A DNA stretch of 64,000 nt from Litorimonas taeanensis. Lineage in GTDB: Bacteria > Pseudomonadota > Alphaproteobacteria > Caulobacterales > Maricaulaceae. Under the pieces are notes generated by a model. The model did not search any database and was not told where the DNA came from. It saw only the letters and a list, made by a program, of their open reading frames with translations. A program made the position numbers and the translations under genes. Positions 9,120-18,323 of the stretch are shown piece by piece (the first letter of the stretch is position 1; every line of letters starts with the position of its first letter). The stretch is from assembly GCF_003634015.1 (NCBI RefSeq), contig NZ_RBII01000001.1:682001-746000 (forward strand), read 5' to 3'.

Positions 9120-9749
9120 TTACTTAGGCCCATATGCATATTCGCCGCCTTTTTCTAAAGCGGCTAAATACGCGGGGCGTGAATGTATTTTTACAACATA
9201 ATCAAGGCAGGCTTCATAACCGTGTAGCCTGCCTCGGGCTTTAGCGGCCTCTAAAGGAAAGATCATCTGAAAATCGGCGCCTGTCAAATCGTCCCCTGCA
9301 AAATATTCACTGCGAGTGAGCGAATATTCACAATAATCCAAGATGCCTTTGATTTCACTAATGATCATGGGCTGTATAGGGGCCGCTGCCTCGCCTAGAT
9401 ACCCTGTATAAAGGGATAAGAGGAGCGGTAGCATCGCAGACCCTTCTGCAAAATGAAGAAAGTGAACATAGTCCACATATTGCTGCGTCCCTTTTTCAGG
9501 TCGAAAACGGCCTTCGCCATATTTGTCTAGCAGGTAAACAATGATTGCCCCAGTTTCCGCAACGATTAAGCCGTCATCTTCTATAACCGGGCTTTTCCCT
9601 AGTGGATGGACGGCCTTTAATTCTGCTGGAGCGCGGCTTGTGTCTGGGTCTCGTTGATAATGTTTGATTTGATATTCGACACCAAGTTCTTCAAGCATCC
9701 AAAGGATACGTTGGGAGCGGGAGTTATTCAAATGGTGTACTATAAGCAT
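9120..9749 (-). CDS. Glutathione S-transferase family protein
   Basis: A 209-residue GST. The thioredoxin-like N-terminal domain (LIVHHLNNSRSQRILWMLEEL; cis-Pro in GKSPVIEDD; E-T in VAETGAIIVYLLDKYG) has the active-site Ser in NNSRSQR, a pattern of fungal/bacterial Ure2p-like or beta-like GSTs. The helical domain follows from about residue 90. ATG at 9749. The VOC gene follows after three bases, a combination suggesting a small detoxification operon (inference). Confidence 0.88.
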   Translation of the reverse strand: MLIVHHLNNSRSQRILWMLEELGVEYQIKHYQRDPDTSRAPAELKAVHPLGKSPVIEDDGLIVAETGAIIVYLLDKYGEGRFRPEKGTQQYVDYVHFLHFAEGSAMLPLLLSLYTGYLGEAAAPIQPMIISEIKGILDYCEYSLTRSEYFAGDDLTGADFQMIFPLEAAKARGRLHGYEACLDYVVKIHSRPAYLAALEKGGEYAYGPK

Positions 9750-9776
9750 AAGCCTGTATGAACAGAGCTTCGTGGT

Positions 9777-10307
9777 TTAGGCAAGTATATTTTTTCGTCC
9801 GTCCGACCCACGGAACTGTAGGGAGTGAACTTTGCCGTCTATGTAAACGTCAACATTGTTGATCTGGTTTAACACAAAACTTCGCATCATTTCAGCCGTG
9901 ATAGAGATTTCGCCCAGAGGGAGCTCTATTTTCCCTTCCTGATATGTCAGGACATTACCTCTGTCGATTTCGGCCCCCACTAATCTGAGGTCAATAGGTT
10001 CACCATTCTGCAAGATAGAGAATGTTTTTTCGACATAGAGGGCCATTTGGGCTCTTTGTCTCAGACGGGTTAAGTCGGGCATATCGATGATTTTGGCTTT
10101 AGCGAGCGCCACCTCTGCATCATGCGTGTGGAAAGTGTGAATGACCTGTACCAAACCCGTTTTTGTGGTGATTTCAACACGTGTTTCAGTTGTGGTAAGC
10201 TTATGTGCCAAAGCTTTTATGCCAAGCGATGAACAGCTTAATGAAGCAAGGCCAGTTAGTGTTGTTCTGCGTGTGCAAGCCGTAAGTAGAAAGTTACTGT
10301 TGAGCAT
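9777..10307 (-). CDS. DUF6702-like exported protein next to the M1 peptidase
   Basis: About 176 residues. A longer frame starts at TTG 10313; the ATG at 10307 is preferred. The N-terminus (LLTACTRRTTLTGLASLSCSSLGIKALAH) has a twin-arginine-like or weak signal segment ending at ALAH. The following AHKLTTTETRVEI, the histidine-rich HTFHTHDAEVAL stretch and the beta-rich tail resemble DUF6702 proteins, which often neighbour M1 metallopeptidases as here (35 bases downstream of that gene, same strand). No enzyme motif is seen. A peptidase accessory role is inference from the pairing only. Confidence 0.6.
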   Translation of the reverse strand: MLNSNFLLTACTRRTTLTGLASLSCSSLGIKALAHKLTTTETRVEITTKTGLVQVIHTFHTHDAEVALAKAKIIDMPDLTRLRQRAQMALYVEKTFSILQNGEPIDLRLVGAEIDRGNVLTYQEGKIELPLGEISITAEMMRSFVLNQINNVDVYIDGKVHSLQFRGSDGRKNILA

Positions 10308-10342
10308 AAACAAAACAACCTAACCGAGGTAAATGAAGGGCC

Positions 10343-12940
10343 TTAATCACGGCCCAACATTTTCTCCAATGTGCGACGTAAAGAAGACTTCTTTTTATCA
10401 TCTTCTTTAGTTGTTTTGGCATTCGATTTTTGTGGCGATTGCCCACTTGTCTCATCCGTTGTCAGAGGAACGGCTTTGTCGGAATCCGACTTGGCTTCTT
10501 TCTCATCACCTTTGAGTTCTGTCATCATATCAGCCATCATTGAAGAGGCCCGATAATTTGACTTATACATTTCGATTCTGTTTTCTGTGATAACAGGTGG
10601 AAAGCTATTATTGTTATAATTTGCGTCGGCTGTTTGATGTTTGGCATCAAGGGTAATCGACGTAATCTTACGGTCTCTGACAATAAGTTTTGTCACGGCT
10701 TCGCTATTACGGCGCCAAATCTCAACAGGAATCATCAAATCTTCGGTGTCACCATCGGCATAGGTAAGCGTTAAAGGTAAAGGAGATAGTAAGCCGCCAA
10801 TGTTCTTGAAATCGACGAAATAATAAAAATTATCGTCTTCCATTGCGCGTTCATATACTTCTTTTTCCCAGTCATTCAGACCAGATAAGAAGGATTTGAA
10901 CTTGTTTCTGTCCTTGTTTGTTACCGTAAAGCGGTCATGCTTATTGTAGAAATCATTAAGTTCTGGGAAACGCTCAAGGCGTGTTTCTATGCCTTCCTCG
11001 CGATTGCGTGTTTGAGTAATAGTTTCAGGTGTGCGTTCTGAGAACTCATCGCGATCTTTATCCTTCTCTGTTTCAGGGTCCTGAGAGGAGATCTTATATT
11101 GACGCACATCTGTCACAGCCATGTCCACATGCTCTGTGTCATAGAACCAACCGCGCCAAAACCAATCTAGGTCAACAGCAGAGGCGTCTTCCATAGTGCG
11201 GAAGAAATCAGCAGGAGTTGGTCGCTTAAATCTCCAACGTGTAGCGTATTCACGGAAAGCGAAATCAAAAAGCTCACGCCCCATCACTGTCTCACGCAAT
11301 ACCATCAAGGCGGCTGCAGGTTTAGAATAGGCGTTTGGACCGAACTGTAGGACAGAGTCTGACTGTGTCATGATAGGCACCTGATTAGCACTTGTCATAT
11401 AGCGCGATATGTCATCCATCGGGTTGTTTGACCCCCAACGGCTGATTGGGAAGTTTTCTTCCCACTCATATTCTGCTTGGTACTCAAGGAAAGTATTGAG
11501 GCCTTCATCCATCCATGTCCAACGGCGCTCATCAGAGTTAACCGTCATGGGGAAATAGATATGTCCAATCTCATGAATAATTACCCCGATTAGACCATAT
11601 TTAATCCCACGTGAGTAAGTGACATCACCTGTCTTTTCATTCTCACTTGGACGATAACCATTAAAGGTAATCATAGGGTATTCCATACCGCCACGTTCCC
11701 AAGAGTTTACGGATTGCGCGACAGGGTAGGGGTAATTAAAGGCAAATTTGTTGTAAACGTCCATTGTGTGTACAACGGCCTGTGTTGAATATTGTGACCA
11801 AATAGGGTCTGCTTCCTTTGGGAAGAAACTCATTGCCGTTACTGTTGGGTTGAATTCGTCGTCTTGTTCAAAGAGCATCGCGTCCCAAATATATTTACGG
11901 GAGCTAGACCAAGCAAAATCACGGACGTTTTCAGCTTTAAATTTCCAAGTTTTATTCCCACGCGCTTTGCTTTTCTCATTCGCTTCTGCCTCTTCTGGCG
12001 TGACGATATAGCGTGTTTCTTTGGTCGATAAATTACCTAAGCGATTGCGTTGCTCAGCGGTCAAGACCTCTCTTGGGTTCTGAAGAACGCCTGTTGCGGC
12101 TACGATATGATCCGAAGGGACGGTCAGGTTGACCTCATAATCGCCAAACTCAAGAGTGAACTCACCACGTCCTAAAAACTGTTTGTTTTGCCAACCCGTA
12201 TAATCTGTATATGCCGCAAGGCGAGGAAACCATTGCGCTAGGCCGAAGATATAATTCCCGTCTTCTTCAAAATATTCGTATCCACCACGGCCACCAATAG
12301 CGACTTCATCAATGATGTTGTGGTCCCAATTTATGTTAATTGTCGTGCGTGCGTCTGGTGCCAATGGAGTTGGCAAATCAATACGCATCATGGAGTCATT
12401 AATGGTGTAATTTAGTTTGCGACCATTTTTGTCCGTGACAGCTTTGAAATCAAATCCGTAATCTCTGTCTTCTTGAGCTTGGCTATAGCGCAGGCTAGAA
12501 AAAGTTACGCGGTCATTTGCGCTAGTGGCATCACCGCGCCGTGAGCCTGCAGAAGCGGCTGTTGCACTTTCGATCGCGAGACTGCCGTCTTTGAAACGGT
12601 TTTGATCCAATGCAACCCAAATGTAACGTAATGAGTCGGGTGAGTTGTTGATGTAGTCAATTGTGGATTTTGCACTAATGCTACGTTCGTCTTCATCTAG
12701 CGTAGCGTTGATGACGTAATTCGCTTGTTGTTGCCAATAGGCAGGACCAGGCGCGCCAGCGGCATTGCGGAATATATTGGGTGTTGGTAACTCTGTACCC
12801 AGTTGGCGAAATTTTGACACTTGATCAGTTTTGCTTCCGGCGGGGCCATCCGCAAAAGCTTCTGTAGCGATAACCAGTAGGCCAATAGAAACACCCACTG
12901 AAATAAAACTAAAGCGTAGCGCATTCGCTAATTTTGACAT
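10343..12940 (-). CDS. Exported M1-family zinc metallopeptidase
   Basis: An aminopeptidase-like metalloprotease of 865 residues with a signal peptide (residues 1-30, cut near AFA-DGP). The catalytic signature HEIGH followed 18 residues later by E (WMDEGLNTFLEYQ) is complete, and the upstream substrate-anchoring motif is GGMEYP in place of the usual GxMEN. The N-terminal beta-saddle domain precedes it. The last 60 residues are a charged, low-complexity Lys/Asp/Ser tail. ATG at 12940. It probably trims peptides in the periplasm or at the surface. It is followed by the DUF6702-like gene. Confidence 0.92.
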   Translation of the reverse strand: MSKLANALRFSFISVGVSIGLLVIATEAFADGPAGSKTDQVSKFRQLGTELPTPNIFRNAAGAPGPAYWQQQANYVINATLDEDERSISAKSTIDYINNSPDSLRYIWVALDQNRFKDGSLAIESATAASAGSRRGDATSANDRVTFSSLRYSQAQEDRDYGFDFKAVTDKNGRKLNYTINDSMMRIDLPTPLAPDARTTININWDHNIIDEVAIGGRGGYEYFEEDGNYIFGLAQWFPRLAAYTDYTGWQNKQFLGRGEFTLEFGDYEVNLTVPSDHIVAATGVLQNPREVLTAEQRNRLGNLSTKETRYIVTPEEAEANEKSKARGNKTWKFKAENVRDFAWSSSRKYIWDAMLFEQDDEFNPTVTAMSFFPKEADPIWSQYSTQAVVHTMDVYNKFAFNYPYPVAQSVNSWERGGMEYPMITFNGYRPSENEKTGDVTYSRGIKYGLIGVIIHEIGHIYFPMTVNSDERRWTWMDEGLNTFLEYQAEYEWEENFPISRWGSNNPMDDISRYMTSANQVPIMTQSDSVLQFGPNAYSKPAAALMVLRETVMGRELFDFAFREYATRWRFKRPTPADFFRTMEDASAVDLDWFWRGWFYDTEHVDMAVTDVRQYKISSQDPETEKDKDRDEFSERTPETITQTRNREEGIETRLERFPELNDFYNKHDRFTVTNKDRNKFKSFLSGLNDWEKEVYERAMEDDNFYYFVDFKNIGGLLSPLPLTLTYADGDTEDLMIPVEIWRRNSEAVTKLIVRDRKITSITLDAKHQTADANYNNNSFPPVITENRIEMYKSNYRASSMMADMMTELKGDEKEAKSDSDKAVPLTTDETSGQSPQKSNAKTTKEDDKKKSSLRRTLEKMLGRD

Positions 12941-13089
12941 TGTTGTTACCCTGTTACATATGAATAAATCTTGATAAGCGTTATAAACAGAAAATCACTA
13001 GCTTATTCTCATATAATGCGAAAAATTTTTGGGTTTTCATTCTGTGTGTGCATACATTGTAGGATAAGAATGCTTTGGAGGCGTATATT

Positions 13090-13173
13090 ATGATAGATAA
13101 TCGCATTATTAATGCTGAGGGTCTTTCTGTCGTCATGTCTCTTAGTCCATTGCAAGTCCCTTGGTCACTTTAA
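13090..13173 (+). CDS. 27-residue leader ORF coupled to the YrbL-like gene
   Basis: ATG at 13090 is preceded by a strong GGAGG (13077-13081). The frame encodes MIDNRIINAEGLSVV followed by MSLSPLQVPWSL and ends with TAA that shares its last A with the ATG of the downstream gene (TAATG, 13171-13175). The downstream ATG has no ribosome binding site of its own, so translation is probably coupled. There is no run of one regulatory amino acid as in classical attenuators. Whether the peptide has a function is unknown; it may simply load ribosomes. Confidence 0.5.
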   Translation: MIDNRIINAEGLSVVMSLSPLQVPWSL

Positions 13174-13871
13174 TGACGATTAACCCTAAACTTCCTGATT
13201 TCAATGAAACCGTTTCTTTAAACGAATCAGGTGCTTTTGCTGAGGGAGGAAACAGATTGTGTTTTGTTCACCCGCAAGACGCTCGACTATGCATCAAGGT
13301 GAGTAAACCAGGCGCTGTGAAGAAAGCGCGTGACGCGAAGCCACTCTATAAACGCGCGCGTTCTCTATCTGCTTTTGATGACAATATGGGGGAGTTCAAG
13401 GCGTATCATCAAAGCGCGATTCGGCACCCAAGAGTGTCTCAAGAGAGACTATGGGCGCATCTCCCCCGATGTTATGGCTGGCAAAACACTAGCCTTGGTT
13501 TGGGATTGGTTTCAGACTTTTATCAAAATGAGAATGGTGAGGCCGCGGCGTCATTAGAACATCTGTTGATAAATACAGATTTATTAGCGAGCTATAAGAA
13601 GAAGCTTCTCGAATTCTCTGATTATCTACGAGAGACTGGGGTGCTGACTAAGAATATCTTGCCCCATAACTTAGTTTTGGCAAATGATGGCCGTTTAAAA
13701 TTAATAGATGGTCTGGGTCGGTTGGGGTTTATACCAACAGTCGAGTGGAGTGAAAAAGCTCGCCGAAATTATATTGAAAGGCGGATTAAGAAAATGTTCC
13801 TCCGAGTTGAATGGGAATTCAACGGTAGAGAGAGACCATGGAACGAAGTCGAAAAAAAAGGAAGGTTATGA
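13173..13871 (+). CDS. YrbL-like protein (PhoP network protein family)
   Basis: A 232-residue cytoplasmic protein. The signature GNRLCFVHPQDARLCIKV near residue 30 matches the glycine-loop and lysine region of YrbL-family, kinase-like proteins, and HNLVLANDGRLKLIDGLG near residue 165 resembles a kinase catalytic loop and Asp motif. In enterobacteria yrbL responds to PhoP and PmrA; the biochemical role is not established. A TTG in frame at 13161 is possible, but the ATG at 13173 overlaps the stop of the leader ORF. The stop codon lies inside the left arm of the terminator at 13857-13889. Confidence 0.8.
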   Translation: MTINPKLPDFNETVSLNESGAFAEGGNRLCFVHPQDARLCIKVSKPGAVKKARDAKPLYKRARSLSAFDDNMGEFKAYHQSAIRHPRVSQERLWAHLPRCYGWQNTSLGLGLVSDFYQNENGEAAASLEHLLINTDLLASYKKKLLEFSDYLRETGVLTKNILPHNLVLANDGRLKLIDGLGRLGFIPTVEWSEKARRNYIERRIKKMFLRVEWEFNGRERPWNEVEKKGRL

Positions 13872-13889
13872 ATACTCATACCTTCCTTT
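13857..13889. terminator. Bidirectional terminator between convergent genes
   Basis: Arms at 13857-13871 (AAAGGAAGGTTATGA) and 13876-13889 pair almost fully, with one bulged T and an ATAC loop. The left flank is a run of A (T on the minus strand) and the right flank is T-rich, so it can terminate both the YrbL-like gene and the leftward M28 gene ending at 13912. Confidence 0.75.
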
Positions 13890-13911
13890 CTTATATAGAA
13901 TTAGTTCTAGA

Positions 13912-15582
13912 CTAATCTTTTAGCATGTCGTCGCGTAGGCTTCTAAATTCAGTGCCTTCATACCAATTTGGCCAATCTTCCGAATTGGCTATGTTAAGCC
14001 CAAGGTCATAGAAAATTTCTGTGACTTGCTTAATCCCCGTTAGGTCCCAGCTATTGTCGTATTCGTCACCAGGTTTGTGATAGCGCTCTTTTGTATAACC
14101 ATTAGCGAAGTCCTCTCCATATGTCAGGCCATTCATAAAGTGGTCGTTACCAAGGTCAGCATAAAGCATTGGAACGCCTTTTTTAGCGAGGCTAATATGG
14201 TCTGAACGGTAATAATATCCCGCTTCAGGCTTATCATCTGGAACAATATACATATCTCGTTCGTCCAAGACTGTTTTCAAACGGTCTTCAAGTTCGGAGG
14301 CGCCGAACCCCATAACTTTTACATCTTTGGTTTTCCCCAAAGGCAATATGGCGTCGATGTTTACACCTGCGACTGTGTTCTTAAGAGGAACAAGAGGCGC
14401 GTCACCATAATAAGCTGAACCAAGGAGGCCTGATTCTTCTGCTGTGACGGCGACAAAAATAACAGAACGCTCAGGCTTGGCCCCTTGAGCCATAGCCTCA
14501 CCAATTTCGATGATTGCAGCCGTGCCAGTGGCATTATCAACAGCGCCGTTATAAATTTTATCGTCGCCTTCTAAGTTGTCATTTTTCCCTAAATGATCCC
14601 AATGTGCCATGTAGAGAACATATTCATCTGGGCGGACAGCCCCCTTAATTTCCCCCGCGACATTGCGAGATGTGGTCGTTTGAACAGTCTGCTCAATTTT
14701 AGCGTTGAGGCGTAACTCACCCATAGGAACAGGTTTAAAGTCTTTCGTTACAGCTTGGTTTTTCAACTGCCCATAATCAAGACCAGCTGCTTCAAAAAGT
14801 TGTTTGGCCGCGTCTAGGTGAACCCATCCTTCTAACGCTGCACGAGAGGCGCCGCGATCAGGCCGTACAAGATCATATTGCGCCCCTGTCCAAGAGCCGG
14901 CAACGACATCCCACCCATAACTCGCTGGAGCTGTTTCATGTACTATGATAGCGCCTGCAGCACCTTGGCGCGCAGCTTCTTCATATTTATATGTCCAACG
15001 ACCATAATATGTCATGGCATTGCCTTTGAATAAGGCTTCATCTTTTGTAGCAAAACCTGGGTCGTTGACCAAGATTACGACGGTTTTTCCTTTAACGTCT
15101 AATCCTTCATAGTCATTCCAACCATATTCAGGGGCCGTGATTCCGTATCCCACAAATACAAGTTCTGATTCTGTAACGTTGACAGTTTTGTCTAAGCGTT
15201 TCGTCCAATAAACCGCATTCGTTTTTAGGTCAGCTTCAAGAATATTTGAATCATCACTGGCCTTATGAATGTTCATAAAAGAGCCAGCATTGACCGTGGC
15301 TTCGGTCAATTCTACATTTTGGAAATATGTCCCACTGTCACCCGCCGGAGAAAGGCCTGCTAGCGCCATTTCATCAGCAATATATTGAGAAGCGGCTTGT
15401 CCGCCGGGTGTCCCAGGCGCGCGACCTTCAAATTCATCAGACGCAAGGCGTTCAATTCTGCGGCCCAAATCTGCTGCGGAGATTGATGTATCCCCAAGGG
15501 TTGGTGTTGTGGGTTCTGAGCTGCAAGCTGTAAAAAGCATTGCAGTAAGACTTACAGTTGCTAGTAACTTTATGGGTGACAC
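13912..15582 (-). CDS. M28-family metallopeptidase lipoprotein with PA domain
   Basis: A 556-residue exported zinc peptidase. GTG start at 15582 is supported by AGGAG six bases upstream. The N-terminal hydrophobic stretch ends FTACSS, a plausible lipobox, so it is probably an outer-membrane lipoprotein. A PA (protease-associated) insert covers about residues 120-280 (GYGITAPEYGWNDYEGL, then GAAGAIIVHE). The M28 core has canonical ligands: MAHWDHLG, GAVDNATGTAA, TAEESGLLGS and RSDHISLAKKG. The next gene is another M28 peptidase on the opposite strand; the two share a 134-bp promoter region. Confidence 0.9.
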   Translation of the reverse strand: MSPIKLLATVSLTAMLFTACSSEPTTPTLGDTSISAADLGRRIERLASDEFEGRAPGTPGGQAASQYIADEMALAGLSPAGDSGTYFQNVELTEATVNAGSFMNIHKASDDSNILEADLKTNAVYWTKRLDKTVNVTESELVFVGYGITAPEYGWNDYEGLDVKGKTVVILVNDPGFATKDEALFKGNAMTYYGRWTYKYEEAARQGAAGAIIVHETAPASYGWDVVAGSWTGAQYDLVRPDRGASRAALEGWVHLDAAKQLFEAAGLDYGQLKNQAVTKDFKPVPMGELRLNAKIEQTVQTTTSRNVAGEIKGAVRPDEYVLYMAHWDHLGKNDNLEGDDKIYNGAVDNATGTAAIIEIGEAMAQGAKPERSVIFVAVTAEESGLLGSAYYGDAPLVPLKNTVAGVNIDAILPLGKTKDVKVMGFGASELEDRLKTVLDERDMYIVPDDKPEAGYYYRSDHISLAKKGVPMLYADLGNDHFMNGLTYGEDFANGYTKERYHKPGDEYDNSWDLTGIKQVTEIFYDLGLNIANSEDWPNWYEGTEFRSLRDDMLKD

Positions 15583-15716
15583 TCTACACTCCTGTCGCGG
15601 CGATATACGAATTTGTTTTACGCCTCTTGCTTGAAATATTGTTGAAAGTGTTCAACCACATTCCAGAGCGCTTTAAAAGATGTAATCAGGCGATGCTTGA
15701 ATTAGGAAATAAAATT

Positions 15717-17144
15717 ATGGGTATAAAATTAAAGGCTGTTTTATCTGCAGCGATTTTATTTTGTCTCGCGCTTAACGCTTGTTCAGATGCGGCTGTCAAC
15801 AATGATACAGTCAATTCTGTCAAGGCTGTTCAGGAACATGTCAGCTTATCACCCGAGTTAAAGACACTGATCGACACGGCGATGGAAGGCACCCATGGGT
15901 ATGATATTACGCGCGAACTGACGACTGAGGTTGGACCGAGATTGGCAGGAACAGACGCTGAGGCGAGAGCGCGGGATTGGGCTGTTGACAAGTTTAAAGA
16001 GCTTGGCCTTCAAAATGTAAGAATTGAACCCTTTACAATACCCGGCTGGGTGCGAGGCGTTGAGACAGCCTCTATACTCTCGCCATATCCTCAAGATCTA
16101 TACATTACGGCTTTGGGCGGGTCTGTTGCGACCCCTGATGAGGGCGTGAAGGCTGAGATTGCTTATTTCCCAACATTTGAAGATTTAGAATCCGCCCCCG
16201 AAGGTGGGTTAGAAGGTAAAATTGTCTTTATATCGGGTAAGATGGAAAAGGCGCCGGATGGGGCTGGCTATGGTCCTGCCAATCGCAAACGACGTTCGGG
16301 AGCCACTGAAGCCGGAAGGCGCGGCGCCATAGCCGTCGTTATTCGTTCTGTCGGTACGGATAGCCACAGGTTTCCACATACAGGGCAAATGCGTTATTCT
16401 CCTGATGTGAAACCTATTCCTATCGGCGCTCTATCAGCGCCAGATGCCGACCAGTTGGAACGTATGTTGACCTCAGGTGAGACGGTGTCTTTGCATTTAA
16501 CCATGACGCCGCGAGCGGTTGGTGATTTACCCTCAGGGAATGTTGTTGGAGAGATTGTTGGGACAGAAAGACCTGAAGAAATAGTGCTTATCAGCGGTCA
16601 CTTAGATAGCTGGGATCTTGGGACTGGTGCGATTGATGATGGTGCAGGTATTGGGATTTCTGCAGGCGCGGCTCAAGTGCTCATTGAATCAGGTTTAAAG
16701 CCAAAACGTACAATTCGTGTTGTCGCCTTTGGCGCTGAAGAGGTGGGTTTGTTAGGGGGCTTTGCTTATGCTGAACATCACAAAAATGATTTAATTAATC
16801 ATGTTTTAGCAACAGAATCTGACTTCGGCGCAGGGTTGGTTTATGAAGTTCAATCAGGTGCGAAGGCCGGGAACGAAGTAATTGAAGCCATGGCAAAAGC
16901 CATGGGGCTCCCGATGAGCCAAACCCCGACAAATGGGGGGCCTGATATTTTCCCATTATTCAATAAAGGTGTGCCGGCCATGCGGTTCCAGCAAGATGGC
17001 ACAGATTACTTCGACCTACATCATACACCTGACGATACTTTTGATAAAATTAAGCCTGAGGAAATGGCGCAAAATGTTGCTGCCTTCGCCACCATGATTT
17101 GGTTGGCGGGCAATGCAGAGACAAATTTTCGTTTAGAAGACTGA
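15717..17144 (+). CDS. M28-family carboxypeptidase Q-like lipoprotein
   Basis: A 475-residue exported peptidase. The frame is open upstream to 15558, but the ATG at 15717 has TAGGAAA at the right distance and gives a lipoprotein signal (CLALNACSD). Metal ligands are canonical: SGHLDSWDLG, GAIDDGAG, GAEEVGLLGG, TESDFGAG and FDLHHTPDDT, the set of the M28 subgroup containing plasma glutamate carboxypeptidase (dipeptidase). A PA-like region covers residues about 110-260. It probably cleaves dipeptides in the periplasm. Divergent from the preceding M28 gene. Confidence 0.9.
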   Translation: MGIKLKAVLSAAILFCLALNACSDAAVNNDTVNSVKAVQEHVSLSPELKTLIDTAMEGTHGYDITRELTTEVGPRLAGTDAEARARDWAVDKFKELGLQNVRIEPFTIPGWVRGVETASILSPYPQDLYITALGGSVATPDEGVKAEIAYFPTFEDLESAPEGGLEGKIVFISGKMEKAPDGAGYGPANRKRRSGATEAGRRGAIAVVIRSVGTDSHRFPHTGQMRYSPDVKPIPIGALSAPDADQLERMLTSGETVSLHLTMTPRAVGDLPSGNVVGEIVGTERPEEIVLISGHLDSWDLGTGAIDDGAGIGISAGAAQVLIESGLKPKRTIRVVAFGAEEVGLLGGFAYAEHHKNDLINHVLATESDFGAGLVYEVQSGAKAGNEVIEAMAKAMGLPMSQTPTNGGPDIFPLFNKGVPAMRFQQDGTDYFDLHHTPDDTFDKIKPEEMAQNVAAFATMIWLAGNAETNFRLED

Positions 17145-17182
17145 TAAATTAACTTACGACCTTTATTTCGGAGACTCATAAT

Positions 17183-18142
17183 ATGTCACTACCCCCAATT
17201 TTAAGCCGGCTGGAATTACCTGTCGTGGCTGCCCCTATGTTTATCGTTAGTGGTCCTGACCTTGTTATTGCACAGTGCAAGGCAGGTATTGTGGGGTCGT
17301 TTCCTGCGCTAAATGCACGGCCGCCTGAGCTTTTGGAAAAATGGATTGTAAGAATCAAGTTAGAGCTTGAACAATATCAAGCAGAGAACCCGGATAAAAA
17401 GGTCGCGCCTTTTGCCGTCAACCAAATTTGCCATGGGTCAAATAATCGCCTTGAGCAAGACATGGAAATCTGCGTTAAGCACGAGGTTCCCATTATCATT
17501 ACATCTCTTCAAGCCTCAAAGATGGTTTACGATGCCACCCATAGCTATGGCGGAATAATCCTTCATGACGTTATTAATATCCGTCACGCCAAAAAAGCAC
17601 TTTCTATGGGCGCTGATGGTTTAATCGCAGTTTGTGCAGGGGCAGGTGGTCATGCTGGTCGATTGTCACCATTCGCTTTGATACCAGAAATTCGTCAATT
17701 CCATGATGGCCCGCTCCTTTTGTCAGGCTCGATTTCCACGGGTGGGTCGATTGCTGCGGCTCAAGCTATGGGGGCTGATCTCGCCTATATGGGAACGCGT
17801 TTTATAGCTTCTGAAGAGGCGAATGCAGAGCAGGGTTACAAAGATGAGATTATCAACTCGTCGGGTGAGGACATTGTTTACTCATCCTTGTTTACGGGTG
17901 TTCACGGAAATTATTTGCGGGGTTCAATTGAGAAAGCAGGGCTAGATCCAGACAATCTTGCTGACGCTTCTAAGGCCGCTATGAATTTTGGGTCAGGCGG
18001 AAATACGGACGCCAAGGCTTGGAAAGATATATGGGGCGCTGGACAAGGCGTCGGAAGCGTAACTTCAGCACCATCAGTTTCCGAAATCGTTGATGAATTA
18101 AAAGAAGAATATGTAGAAGCAAAATCTCGTATTGTTGTTTAA
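17183..18142 (+). CDS. Nitronate monooxygenase family (FMN-dependent) protein
   Basis: A 319-residue TIM-barrel flavoprotein. Family features seen: LPVVAAPMFIVSGPDLVIAQ at the first strand, AGAGGHAGRLSPFA (FMN phosphate loop and catalytic His), and GADLAYMGTRFIASEEA near residue 210. It oxidises nitronates such as propionate-3-nitronate to keto-acids; some relatives act on 2-nitropropane or are enoyl reductases. ATG at 17183 with GGAG upstream. It follows the M28 gene by 38 bases and may share its transcript. No terminator is obvious in 18143-18284, which only shows a loose AATTGAG/CTCAATT inverted pair. Confidence 0.88.
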   Translation: MSLPPILSRLELPVVAAPMFIVSGPDLVIAQCKAGIVGSFPALNARPPELLEKWIVRIKLELEQYQAENPDKKVAPFAVNQICHGSNNRLEQDMEICVKHEVPIIITSLQASKMVYDATHSYGGIILHDVINIRHAKKALSMGADGLIAVCAGAGGHAGRLSPFALIPEIRQFHDGPLLLSGSISTGGSIAAAQAMGADLAYMGTRFIASEEANAEQGYKDEIINSSGEDIVYSSLFTGVHGNYLRGSIEKAGLDPDNLADASKAAMNFGSGGNTDAKAWKDIWGAGQGVGSVTSAPSVSEIVDELKEEYVEAKSRIVV

Positions 18143-18323
18143 ACGCAACAATTGAGTTGATTCTAATTATTCTAAACTGTCTCAATTAATTCTGTTGTTT
18201 TCAGCAAAATTGGTTGAGAATATCTCTGTTTGCACCTCTATTAGCATTGCAACCTAAATCGGCATCGTCTAAACCAAGCGCGGGATGAGTCCGTATTGGG
18301 CTCAGTGTTTAGGGAGGATTGCC

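Noticed and set aside
15558-15716. N-terminal extension of the carboxypeptidase Q-like gene
   Set aside because: The extension overlaps the promoter and start of the divergent M28 gene, and the downstream ATG gives a proper lipoprotein signal with a ribosome site.
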